The notes below the pieces were generated by a model that was given only the letters and a program-made list of their open reading frames with translations, searched no databases and was not told the DNA's origin. The translations under genes and the position numbers were made by a program. Shown piece after piece: positions 17,312-29,320 of a DNA stretch of 62,400 nucleotides. Within the stretch, counting starts at the first letter, position 1; every line of letters begins with the position of its first letter. Origin of the DNA: Bacteroidaceae bacterium (GTDB taxonomy: Bacteria; Bacteroidota; Bacteroidia; Bacteroidales; Bacteroidaceae); NCBI GenBank assembly GCA_017555845.1, contig JAFZFO010000030.1, positions 1 to 62,400 on the forward strand, read 5' to 3'.

Positions 17312-18601
17312 ATGACAAGAAGATTCAAAAGGACTGTATCGACAGCAATATTTACATTCATCGCTTTGGCTCACTGCCTTATAAGTTGTGGAGGAGCGAA
17401 AACGGAGAATGAACCCCAGATAGATGAAGTGGCACCCGTTGAGGAGGAGAAGGTAGTTGTAATGAAATATGACCTGCCTATTGAGGAGTTTGACGTAACC
17501 TATGATACCATAAAGCCAAAGCAGACAATTGCCGACCTGCTCTATGGTCTTGGATTCAACGCAAACCAGATACACAAACTCACACAATGCCCCGACAGCA
17601 TCTTCAACGTGCGCAAGATACGCCCCGGACAGGCGTGTGCCTTGCTATGCGACAAGGACAGTGCAGCGACTCCACGATATTTCATATATGAGGAGAGCCC
17701 AAAGTCATACATAACATTTGACATAGCGAATGACTACAAGGCCGAGCGCAAGCGCAAACCCGTAGAGTGGCGCGAGAGCGAGGTGGCGGGAACCGTAAGG
17801 TCATCGCTTTGGTTTGCAATGGAGGAGAACAATGCATCGCCGCTGATAGCTGTGGAGATGTCGCACATCTTCGGCTGGTCGGTCGACTTTTTCGGCATTC
17901 AGAAGGGCGATGAGTTCCGCGTGATATATGCACAGGAATATGTCGAGGATACACCGCTCAACAACTACCGCATATTGGCGGCGTCGTTCAAGGCTTCGGG
18001 CAACCTGGTATATGCCATACCATTCACACAGGCTGGCGAGGAGCTTTTCTACAACAGCGACGGCAACAGCCTTGAAGGCGCGTTCCTGAAAGCACCGCTC
18101 GACTACTACCGCATCTCTTCAAAGTTCTCGAACAGCCGTTATCACCCGGTACTGAAGCGTACACGTGCACACCATGGTGTTGATTATGCGGCGCCAAAGG
18201 GTACTCCGGTCTATGCCATAGGCAGCGGAAAAGTCGTAAAGAAGGCCTATCAGGCAAATGGTGCAGGATATTACCTGAAGATACGTCACAACGCAACATA
18301 CACCACAAGCTATATGCACCTCTCGGACTATGCAAAGGGATTGAAAGAGGGCGATTATGTGAAGCAGAAACAGGTTATCGGTTACGTGGGTTCAACAGGC
18401 CTGTCAACAGGCCCACACCTTGATTTCCGTGTATACGAGAACGGCAAGCCCATCAACCCGCTGACAATAAAATCACAGCCCAAGATGCCTATCAGCGCAG
18501 AGAACAAGGATAGCTTTGCTGTTGTCCGCGACTCGCTTGTGAATCGCCTTACAGGCATACCAATGGCAACAACAATTGCAAGTAACGACTCCATCAACTG
18601 A
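17312..18601 (+). CDS. M23 family peptidoglycan endopeptidase-like lipoprotein
   Basis: Probably cuts peptide cross-links in the cell wall. The 429-residue product has a lipobox (LISC at residues 23-26), a LysM-like/OapA-like region (PKQTIADLLYGLGFNANQIHKL), and a C-terminal M23 domain with HHGVDYAAPKGTPV (zinc ligands H and D) and STGPHLDFRVYENGKPINPL. The usual HxH reads HLD, so the third zinc ligand would be aspartate; I recall this variant in other Gram-negative M23 proteins, so it need not mean inactivity. A frame reaching back to 17249 runs through the preceding terminator, so the ATG at 17312 is preferred. Confidence 0.85.
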   Translation: MTRRFKRTVSTAIFTFIALAHCLISCGGAKTENEPQIDEVAPVEEEKVVVMKYDLPIEEFDVTYDTIKPKQTIADLLYGLGFNANQIHKLTQCPDSIFNVRKIRPGQACALLCDKDSAATPRYFIYEESPKSYITFDIANDYKAERKRKPVEWRESEVAGTVRSSLWFAMEENNASPLIAVEMSHIFGWSVDFFGIQKGDEFRVIYAQEYVEDTPLNNYRILAASFKASGNLVYAIPFTQAGEELFYNSDGNSLEGAFLKAPLDYYRISSKFSNSRYHPVLKRTRAHHGVDYAAPKGTPVYAIGSGKVVKKAYQANGAGYYLKIRHNATYTTSYMHLSDYAKGLKEGDYVKQKQVIGYVGSTGLSTGPHLDFRVYENGKPINPLTIKSQPKMPISAENKDSFAVVRDSLVNRLTGIPMATTIASNDSIN

Positions 18602-18666
18602 TGCGGACCGACTGTTAACATTATATAACGTGACAGGCAACAGCTCCAAATAGTCAAAATAATTAC

Positions 18667-18674
18667 TATTTTTG
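18667..18674 (+). promoter_or_regulatory. Candidate -7 box for the glycosyltransferase gene
   Basis: TATTTTTG, followed by CATCGG, 46 bases before the chosen start at 18720. No -33 TTG at the usual distance. Confidence 0.45.
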
Positions 18675-18719
18675 CATCGGTACTGCCATTTGATTGGTAC
18701 GATGCAAAAGATTACTGCA

Positions 18720-19523
18720 ATGAGAAACAGAGATTTTAAAGTCAGCATATTGGTATCTACATACAACTGGCCGGAGGCTCTTGAGCTATCCATAAAGAGT
18801 ATGTGGAGACAGACCGTACTTCCCAATGAGATTGTCATTGCCGATGACGGTTCCGATGAAAAGACAAAGGAACTGATAACACGCCTGCAAAAGGAGAGTT
18901 GCGTTCCCATAGTGCATGTGTGGCACCCCGATGAGGGATTCCGCAGAACAGAGATCCTGAACAAGGCCATTGCAAAGGCAAAAGGCGACTACATTCTGCA
19001 GGTCGACGGAGATGTGATACTTGCGCGTCACTTTGTAAGCGACCACATAGAGCTTGCCGAGAAGAACCACTTTGTCTGTGGCAGCCGCGTAAAGCTGCAA
19101 GAGCCAATTACCAGAAAGATTTTTGCCAGCGGAAAGTTTCCACCCCACTTTTGGGAGATGCCTTTAGGTTTCATGGCAAACAGTTTCCGTTCACGCCTGC
19201 TACGCCGCTACATGGCAAAGCGATATGCACGTGAGATAGACCATCTGCGAGGCTGCAACATGGCTTTCTGGAAAGAGGATGTGATAAAGGTCAATGGCTA
19301 CAACGAGGACTTGCAGCAGTGGGGGCACGAAGACGGGGAATTTGCCTACCGCCTGCACTTTGCAGGAGTAGAAAAAAAGGCTCTCAAAGGGGGAGGATGC
19401 GTTTATCATCTGTACCACCCCGAGGTGTCAAAGAGCAATGAAGGCCGCCACCTCGAAGAGTTGGAGAAGGTAAAGAGCGGAAAGCTCAACCGTTGCAACA
19501 ACGGAATTGACAAATATCTGTAA
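18720..19523 (+). CDS. Family 2 glycosyltransferase with galactosyltransferase-type C-terminus
   Basis: Transfers a sugar from a nucleotide sugar, probably for surface polysaccharide. The 267-residue product has the GT-A start VSILVSTYNWPEALELSIKS, the ADDGSDE and QVDGDVIL (DxD-like) metal-binding stretches, and the C-terminal segment RGCNMAFWKEDVIKVNGYNE then QWGHEDGEFAYRL, typical of the Glyco_transf_7C domain where the ED acts at the acceptor site. No membrane segment. An ATG at 18702 adds six residues (MQKITA) and is possible; the ATG at 18720 was chosen because the fold begins directly after it. Confidence 0.88.
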   Translation: MRNRDFKVSILVSTYNWPEALELSIKSMWRQTVLPNEIVIADDGSDEKTKELITRLQKESCVPIVHVWHPDEGFRRTEILNKAIAKAKGDYILQVDGDVILARHFVSDHIELAEKNHFVCGSRVKLQEPITRKIFASGKFPPHFWEMPLGFMANSFRSRLLRRYMAKRYAREIDHLRGCNMAFWKEDVIKVNGYNEDLQQWGHEDGEFAYRLHFAGVEKKALKGGGCVYHLYHPEVSKSNEGRHLEELEKVKSGKLNRCNNGIDKYL

Positions 19524-19527
19524 TTAT

Positions 19528-19566
19528 AAAATGAGCCTCAAAGCATAGACTTTGAGGCTCATTTTT
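19528..19566. terminator. Shared terminator between glycosyltransferase and YeiH genes
   Basis: Arms AAAATGAGCCTCAAAG and its complement around CATAGA, with A and T runs on both sides, so it can stop transcription from either convergent gene. Confidence 0.88.
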
Positions 19567-19577
19567 AACTATTGGCT

Positions 19578-20546
19578 TCAGCACCATACAATAAATGCCA
19601 AGGCTGCTATACTTATCAGAATCCATAATATGACGCCTTGCAACAACGGTTTCACACCCACTTGTCTTATAACCCCTGGCGACAGGGATGCACCAATGAA
19701 AAACATTGTCAATGTAAGGCATTTACGGGCAATCCCGTTTACTGTTGCGCCCACCTGCGGAACGCTGTCAAGCAGATAGGTATTCAACAACATTGCAACA
19801 ACGAACCACAGGATAAACCATGGAATCCTGATTTTATTCCCTTTAGTCTTGAACAGCACGCATGTAACCAAGGCTACTGGAATTATCCACAAAGCACGTG
19901 TAAGTTTTATGGTTGTTGCAACTTCCAGGGCGGCCTCGCTATAGGCTGCACCGGCACCCACGACAGAACTTGTATCGTGTATGGCAATGGCAGCCCAAGT
20001 GCCGAACTGCACATCATCCAATCCCAGGAGCCTGCCTATTGGAGGAAATATGAAAAGTGCTATTGCATTAAGTATGAATACGATGCCCAACGCGACAGAC
20101 ATTTCGCTATCCTTCGCCTTTATTACAGGCCCCACAGCTGCTATTGCACTTCCACCGCAGATGGCAGTACCCGAACTTATGAGATAAGATGTATTCTTGT
20201 CGACCTTCAACAATACACGACCTACAAGCCATCCCAGCAGCAATGTTCCAAAAACTGAAATTATAGTAAACATCATTCCCTCTTTACCCGAGGCCAATGA
20301 TGCTTCTACATTCATACCAAATCCAAGACCAACGACAGAGTACTGCAACAGCATCTTTGACATCTTCTTGTTGAAAGCGGGATATGGCTGACCGCACACC
20401 AAAGCAAATGACAGACCAAGAAACAGCACAACCGGAGGTGTTGCCCACGAACCAAGAAACACGACACTTGGGATATATGTTGCGATCAAAGCCACAGCTA
20501 TCACAGCAAGCAGTGTCACATATACTGTGCCCGAATATCTTTTCAT
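19578..20546 (-). CDS. YeiH/UPF0324 family putative sulfate exporter
   Basis: An inner-membrane protein of 322 residues with about ten hydrophobic segments, beginning MKRYSGTVYVTLLAVIAVAL. Family signatures are visible: FALVCGQPYP near residue 50, ISSGTAICGGSAIAAVGPVI near 125, and IAIHDTSSVVGAGAAY near 190. The family is annotated as putative sulfate exporters; transport activity is rarely proven. It starts four bases after the stop of the DUF4491 gene, so the two form one operon. Confidence 0.88.
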   Translation of the reverse strand: MKRYSGTVYVTLLAVIAVALIATYIPSVVFLGSWATPPVVLFLGLSFALVCGQPYPAFNKKMSKMLLQYSVVGLGFGMNVEASLASGKEGMMFTIISVFGTLLLGWLVGRVLLKVDKNTSYLISSGTAICGGSAIAAVGPVIKAKDSEMSVALGIVFILNAIALFIFPPIGRLLGLDDVQFGTWAAIAIHDTSSVVGAGAAYSEAALEVATTIKLTRALWIIPVALVTCVLFKTKGNKIRIPWFILWFVVAMLLNTYLLDSVPQVGATVNGIARKCLTLTMFFIGASLSPGVIRQVGVKPLLQGVILWILISIAALAFIVWC

Positions 20547-20550
20547 AATC

Positions 20551-20844
20551 TTATTTTTTCTTTTTGGGATTGGCTGGAAACCATCCCTTCTCTACCCTCT
20601 TCTTTTGCTGGAACACCTCACCAATGCTCCAAAACGAAGAGAATGCTACAACACCAAGAATTATCGACAGCACCAGGCTTTCTACCAACAACGAAAAGAC
20701 ACCGGCAACTATCCCCAGGAAAAGAAACAGCCACCAACTCCTTACACCAATGTAATATTCCGCCTTTATCACCAATGGATGGAATAATCCAATTATAAGG
20801 AAGGTGACCACCCCTATAATTACTCCCAAGAAATTCAACTCCAT
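20551..20844 (-). CDS. DUF4491 family small membrane protein
   Basis: The 97-residue product starts MELNFLGVIIGVVTFLIIGL and has three membrane segments around FHPLVIKAEYYIGVRSWWLF, the hallmark of DUF4491. The C-terminus is very basic (RVEKGWFPANPKKKK). Function unknown. A longer frame begins at 20874, but that would overlap the terminator hairpin at 20869-20908; the ATG at 20844 is preferred. Co-transcribed with the YeiH gene. Confidence 0.8.
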   Translation of the reverse strand: MELNFLGVIIGVVTFLIIGLFHPLVIKAEYYIGVRSWWLFLFLGIVAGVFSLLVESLVLSIILGVVAFSSFWSIGEVFQQKKRVEKGWFPANPKKKK

Positions 20845-20868
20845 ACAATGAACATTTATTCTATAAAA

Positions 20869-20908
20869 ATACAATCAGAGCCCGGTTATCACCAGGCTCT
20901 GATTGTAT
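20869..20908 (-). terminator. Terminator after the beta-galactosidase gene
   Basis: A 14-base-pair hairpin (ATACAATCAGAGCC at 20869-20882 with 20895-20908), followed on the minus strand by TTTTTATAG; it begins 10 bases after the stop at 20919. Confidence 0.88.
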
Positions 20909-20918
20909 ATAATTGCAA

Positions 20919-25190
<4,272 letters not shown>

Positions 25191-25209
25191 TTATCATTTT
25201 TCATTTCCA

Positions 25210-25217
25210 CAAAAATA
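25210..25217 (-). promoter_or_regulatory. Candidate -7 box for the beta-galactosidase gene
   Basis: Reads TATTTTTG on the minus strand, 31 bases before the ATG at 25178. No matching -33 TTG. Confidence 0.5.
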
Positions 25218-25246
25218 GCATAAAATAATGAATTTAAAAGAATAAC

Positions 25247-25277
25247 TTGTAGTTTTCACATTGTTCATTTATTTTTG
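25247..25277 (+). promoter_or_regulatory. Promoter of the fucosidase-cutC-xpt operon
   Basis: A -33 TTG (25247-25249), 20-base spacer and -7 TATTTTTG (25270-25277), 30 bases before the ATG at 25308. Good fit to the Bacteroidota promoter. Confidence 0.65.
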
Positions 25278-25307
25278 CATAAAAGGACAAATAAAAAAAC
25301 ACAAGAT

Positions 25308-26624
25308 ATGAATTTCATCAAAAGATTTATGCAGGTAGCGGCAGTAGCACTATTGCTTGTTGCCCCATCAGTTGCAAAGGCACAGTACACCCCAACAGCC
25401 GAGAACCTGAAAGCACGTCAGGAGTTTGCCGACAGCAAGTTCGGTATCTTCATCCATTGGGGAATATACAGCATGTTCGCACAGGGCGAATGGTATTTGC
25501 AGAACTACCCTATTGACAAGGCTGAATATGCCAAGGCTGCCGACGCCTTCTACCCCCACCGTTTCAACGCAAAGGAGTGGGTTGCTGCAATAAAGGATGC
25601 CGGTGCAAAGTACATCTGCTTCACCAGCCGCCACCACGACAGTTTCTCAATGTGGGATACCGAGCAGAGCGAGTACAACATCGTTGACGCGACCCCATTC
25701 GGCCGCGATGTGATCAAGGAACTTGCCGAGGAGTGCCACAAGCAGGGCATCAAGTTGCACCTCTACTACTCGCATATTGACTGGGCGCGCGATGATTATC
25801 CTCTTGGCCGCACAGGCACACAGGTAATTGGCCGTGACAAGACAAAAGCCGACTGGCCTGCATACTACGACTTCATGAACAAGCAGCTCACCGAGTTGCT
25901 CACTAACTATGGCGAGATAGGTGCAATATGGTTCGACGGCAAGTGGGACCGCGACCAGGACAGCATACCATTCAACTGGCAGCTCGACGAGCAGTATGCC
26001 CTTATCCACAGCCTGCAGCCACAGTGCCTCATCGGCAACAACCACCACGAGACACCCAACCCCGGCGAGGACATTCAGATTTTCGAGCGCGACCTGCCGG
26101 GCGAGAACAAGGCCGGACTCAGCGGACAGAGCGTGAGCCGTCTGCCATTGGAGACTTGCCAGACAATGAACGGCATGTGGGGCTACAAGCTCGTTGACCA
26201 GAACTACAAGAGCACCGAGACACTCATCAGACTGCTTGTGAGCACATCGGGCAAGGGTGCAAACCTGCTTTTGAACGTTGGCCCACAGCCTAATGGTCAG
26301 ATTCCTGCAGCTGCAATTGAGCGCATGAAGGAGATGGGCGAATGGACACGCGCCAACGGCGAGACAATCTATGGTACGACAGCCGGCGACATCCCTGCAC
26401 AGGAATGGGGCGTGACAACACGTAAGGGCGACCGCCTGTTCGTGCACATCTTCGACTGCAAGGAGAAGGAACTGATGTTGCCACTTGATTGCAAGGTAAA
26501 GAAAGCCTTTACATACAGTGACAAGCAGCCTGTGAAGTTCAAGAAGACAAAGGATGGTGTAACATTGATGTTCAACGAAGTTCCATCGGGCATCGACTAC
26601 ATCGTGGAATTGATTACCAAGTAA
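25308..26624 (+). CDS. GH29 alpha-L-fucosidase
   Basis: Removes terminal alpha-linked fucose from glycans, probably in the periplasm or at the surface. The 438-residue product has a signal peptide (to about 25, VAKAQ), the GH29 start FGIFIHWGIYSMFAQGEWY, the SRHHDSFSMWDT segment and the nucleophile D210 in AIWFDGKWDRD. The final 80 residues form a small beta domain; no lectin or sorting tail is seen, so it is probably periplasmic or lipid-free. A TTG at 25275 would add 11 residues; the ATG at 25308 directly precedes the signal peptide. cutC follows after 9 bases. Confidence 0.93.
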   Translation: MNFIKRFMQVAAVALLLVAPSVAKAQYTPTAENLKARQEFADSKFGIFIHWGIYSMFAQGEWYLQNYPIDKAEYAKAADAFYPHRFNAKEWVAAIKDAGAKYICFTSRHHDSFSMWDTEQSEYNIVDATPFGRDVIKELAEECHKQGIKLHLYYSHIDWARDDYPLGRTGTQVIGRDKTKADWPAYYDFMNKQLTELLTNYGEIGAIWFDGKWDRDQDSIPFNWQLDEQYALIHSLQPQCLIGNNHHETPNPGEDIQIFERDLPGENKAGLSGQSVSRLPLETCQTMNGMWGYKLVDQNYKSTETLIRLLVSTSGKGANLLLNVGPQPNGQIPAAAIERMKEMGEWTRANGETIYGTTAGDIPAQEWGVTTRKGDRLFVHIFDCKEKELMLPLDCKVKKAFTYSDKQPVKFKKTKDGVTLMFNEVPSGIDYIVELITK

Positions 26625-26633
26625 CCTACAGCA

Positions 26634-27368
26634 ATGAGAATACTTGAAATTTGTGCAGGAAGCGTAGAAAGTGCCATTGCCGCACGTGATGGTGGAGCAA
26701 AGCGCATTGAGCTGTGCGCGGCGTTGGAGGTCGGCGGTGTGACACCATCGGCCGGCGTCATTGCCGAGGCGCGCAAGGTAGAAGGTCTTGTCCTGAATGT
26801 AATCATACGCCCGCGCGGAGGCGACTTCCTGTACAACGGATACGAGGTTGCCTGCATGGAGCAGGACATACGTACATGCAAGCAACTTGGTGTGGACGGC
26901 GTGGTCATTGGAGCGCTCACTGCCGATGGCGACATTGACACCGATGCGTGCAAGCGACTTATTGCAGCAGCCGATGGAATGAGTGTAACTTTCCACCGTG
27001 CATTCGACATGTGCCGCGACGCCAAGAAAGCTCTTGAGGAACTCATTGCACTCGGTTGCGACAGGGTACTCACATCGGGACAGGCTGCAACAGCCCAGGC
27101 GGGAATTCCGCTCTTGAAGGAGCTTGTGGAGCAGGCCGCAGGGCGCATAATAATCATGCCGGGCTGCGGAGTGAGCAGCGCAAACGCGGCAGCCATCCTG
27201 CAGGCCACAGGCGCAACGGAGATTCACGCCTCGGCACGCAAGAGCGTGGGCAGCGGAATGATTTTCCGCCATAGCGGTGTCTCAATGGGTAACCCCGACA
27301 GTGATGAGTATGCCCGCAAGGAGACCGACGTAAATGAAGTAAAAGCAATTGTAGACAGTATACTATGA
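26634..27368 (+). CDS. cutC: CutC family protein (TIM barrel, copper homeostasis annotation)
   Basis: The 244-residue product has the CutC signatures LEICAGSVESAIAARDGGA, KRIELCAALEVGGVTPSAG, VIIRPRGGDFLYN and TFHRAFDMCRD. The family was named for copper tolerance, though its biochemical role is unsettled. No signal peptide; cytoplasmic. It lies 9 bases after the fucosidase gene and its stop overlaps the next start (ATGA), so it is in an operon with a glycosidase and a purine-salvage gene. A metal-type permease lies just beyond on the opposite strand. Confidence 0.92.
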   Translation: MRILEICAGSVESAIAARDGGAKRIELCAALEVGGVTPSAGVIAEARKVEGLVLNVIIRPRGGDFLYNGYEVACMEQDIRTCKQLGVDGVVIGALTADGDIDTDACKRLIAAADGMSVTFHRAFDMCRDAKKALEELIALGCDRVLTSGQAATAQAGIPLLKELVEQAAGRIIIMPGCGVSSANAAAILQATGATEIHASARKSVGSGMIFRHSGVSMGNPDSDEYARKETDVNEVKAIVDSIL

Positions 27369-27934
27369 AATTACTGAAGGAACGCATTCTAAAGGACGGC
27401 AAATGCCTCGAAGGAGGTATCCTCAAAGTCGACAATTTCATCAACCACCAGATGGATGCCAAGTTGATGATGGAGATGGCAAAGGAGATTGTTGAACGCT
27501 TCAAGGGGACAGCCATTGACAAGGTGGTGACCGTTGAGGCCAGCGGCATTGCGCCGGCAATAATGGTAGCCTACCTGCTTGACATGCCGGTGGTGTTCGG
27601 CAAGAAGAAAGTACCAAGCACAATGGAGGGCATTCTAAGAAGCGAAGTATTCTCTTTCACAAAAAGACGTTCATACAACATCTGCCTTTGCGACAGTTAC
27701 CTGCAAAAGGGCGAGCGTTGCCTTTTCGTCGATGATTTCCTTGCAAACGGCAATGCTTCATTGGGTATTCTTGACCTTGCAGCGCAGGCCGGAGCTGAGA
27801 TTGTGGGAATGGCATTTCTCATTGAGAAAGGTTTCCAGACCGGTGGCAAGATGCTGCGCGACAAAGGAATACATATTGAATCACTCGCAATAATTGAGAG
27901 CCTCGACAACTGCGAGATAAAGATCAAGGAGTGA
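27365..27934 (+). CDS. xpt: Xanthine phosphoribosyltransferase
   Basis: Joins xanthine (and perhaps related purines) to PRPP for purine salvage. The 189-residue product matches Xpt in length and shows the type I phosphoribosyltransferase loop CLFVDDFLANGNAS at about residues 120-133, plus TVEASGIAPAIMVAYLL and the Xpt-type start MKLLKERILKDGKCLEGGIL. Cytoplasmic. It overlaps cutC by four bases and is followed by a strong terminator, so it ends the operon. Confidence 0.92.
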   Translation: MKLLKERILKDGKCLEGGILKVDNFINHQMDAKLMMEMAKEIVERFKGTAIDKVVTVEASGIAPAIMVAYLLDMPVVFGKKKVPSTMEGILRSEVFSFTKRRSYNICLCDSYLQKGERCLFVDDFLANGNASLGILDLAAQAGAEIVGMAFLIEKGFQTGGKMLRDKGIHIESLAIIESLDNCEIKIKE

Positions 27935-27948
27935 TACTGACTGACAAC

Positions 27949-27980
27949 AAAAAAATGAGAGCTGGCTCTCATTTTTTATT
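27949..27980. terminator. Terminator between xpt and the facing permease gene
   Basis: Stem AAAAAATGAGAGC/GCTCTCATTTTTT around a two-base loop, with A and T runs on the two sides; usable by both convergent genes. Confidence 0.85.
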
Positions 27981-28003
27981 ATGCCTTTGGAGTAATTCAC
28001 TGA

Positions 28004-29245
28004 TCAATTCTCAGCCACCGAAAAGCCGAGCGCTTCCACAGCCTTTATGACATCATCTTTGATTGGATTGCCGCGGACTATAGTGCGGCCGCTTGCAAGG
28101 TCTATCTCCACACTCTCGACACCATCCATTTTCAAAATTGCAGCCTCTACATTGCTCTTGCAGTGGTTGCAGTTCATGCCTCTTACCGTAATGGTCCACG
28201 CTGTGATGTTGCAAGCCCCACAACTGCATGCATTCTCCTTACCCTTGCGGTATCGTTGAATGAATGCATTTGCAAGCAACAGGGCAAGCAGAATGGAGCA
28301 GACTGTGTTGAAATATGACATTTCGCCACAGCTGTGACAACTATGTATTTTCTCCAGAGACGCAGTGAACCATTCACGTGGCAACAGATAATCAATGCCA
28401 AGACCAAAGAGTATAGCACAACCTACAATTGAAAAGAGATAGGTCATAAGACTCCTGCGCCCCATGACCTTGCCAATTACAAGCAAGGATGCCACATTGA
28501 CCGCGGGTCCTGCCATAAGCAACACAAGCGCAGTTCCCGGCGACAAGCCCTTGAGCATCAGAGTAACGGCAATGGGTATGCTGCCTGTCGCGCAAAGATA
28601 CATTGGGATTGCAAACAGCAGAACCATGAGCATGCTTGCCAAAGGCCTGTCGGCAAATAGTGAGAAGAACGAATCTGGGACAAAAACCGTTATAAGCCCG
28701 GCAACAACAAGGCCAAGAACCAACCAACGGCCGATATCCTGCATCATCTCAACATAGGCATAGTTAGCAGCATTCCTTATCTTTTGCGCAAATGTCGTTT
28801 CCTTTTCTTGGGAACAACAGCCCTGCATTGCAACAGTTGCTTTTTCGTCATCATCCCTGTCTACGTAATTTGCAAATGTACCGCCAAAAAGCGCTGTTAC
28901 AAGCGCAACAAACGGGCGCAACAAAGCGAACGGCAAACCCATCAGCGAGTAGGTTGCGATGATGGAATCGACACCGGTCTGCGGTGTAGCGATGAGGAAT
29001 GATATGGTAGCACCCTTTGATGCTCCATCCTTGCGCAATGACATTGCCGTGGGGATTACTCCGCAGGAGCACAACGGCAACGGAATTCCAAGGATGGCAG
29101 CATTTAGTACCGAACGGAAGTTGCTGCCGCTCAAATAGCGGTTATACATGGTGGCAGGGATAAATGCGTGCATCAGCCCCGCCAATGTAAAGCCCAATAG
29201 CAGATAGGGCGACATGCTGTTTACAAGTTCAAGTATCTCTCTCAT
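28004..29245 (-). CDS. Metal-type permease (SO_0444/DUF318 family) fused to an HMA domain
   Basis: Probably exports a metal ion such as copper or zinc from the cytoplasm. The 413-residue product has about nine membrane segments, the family signature PLPLCSCGVIPTAMSL at about residues 55-70 and again GPAVNVASLL. A loop is rich in His/Cys (HSCHSCGEMS) and a linker reads CSCGAC. The last 70 residues are a heavy-metal-associated domain with the metal motif GMNCNHCKSNVE and the usual DGVESVEIDLASG. The family fit is good; the metal is not known. It converges on the xpt gene of the cutC operon. Confidence 0.82.
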   Translation of the reverse strand: MREILELVNSMSPYLLLGFTLAGLMHAFIPATMYNRYLSGSNFRSVLNAAILGIPLPLCSCGVIPTAMSLRKDGASKGATISFLIATPQTGVDSIIATYSLMGLPFALLRPFVALVTALFGGTFANYVDRDDDEKATVAMQGCCSQEKETTFAQKIRNAANYAYVEMMQDIGRWLVLGLVVAGLITVFVPDSFFSLFADRPLASMLMVLLFAIPMYLCATGSIPIAVTLMLKGLSPGTALVLLMAGPAVNVASLLVIGKVMGRRSLMTYLFSIVGCAILFGLGIDYLLPREWFTASLEKIHSCHSCGEMSYFNTVCSILLALLLANAFIQRYRKGKENACSCGACNITAWTITVRGMNCNHCKSNVEAAILKMDGVESVEIDLASGRTIVRGNPIKDDVIKAVEALGFSVAEN

Positions 29246-29320
29246 AACCTCACAAATTCAACAGGTACTTTTTACTTCGTATAATCAAATCCGCCACCAA
29301 AAGGTTTACTGGCACAACCG

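Noticed and set aside
25647-27272. A 541-codon frame on the minus strand opposite the fucosidase and cutC genes
   Set aside because: It crosses two clearly recognised genes, has very high Cys/His/Leu content and no domain; it is a codon-bias shadow.
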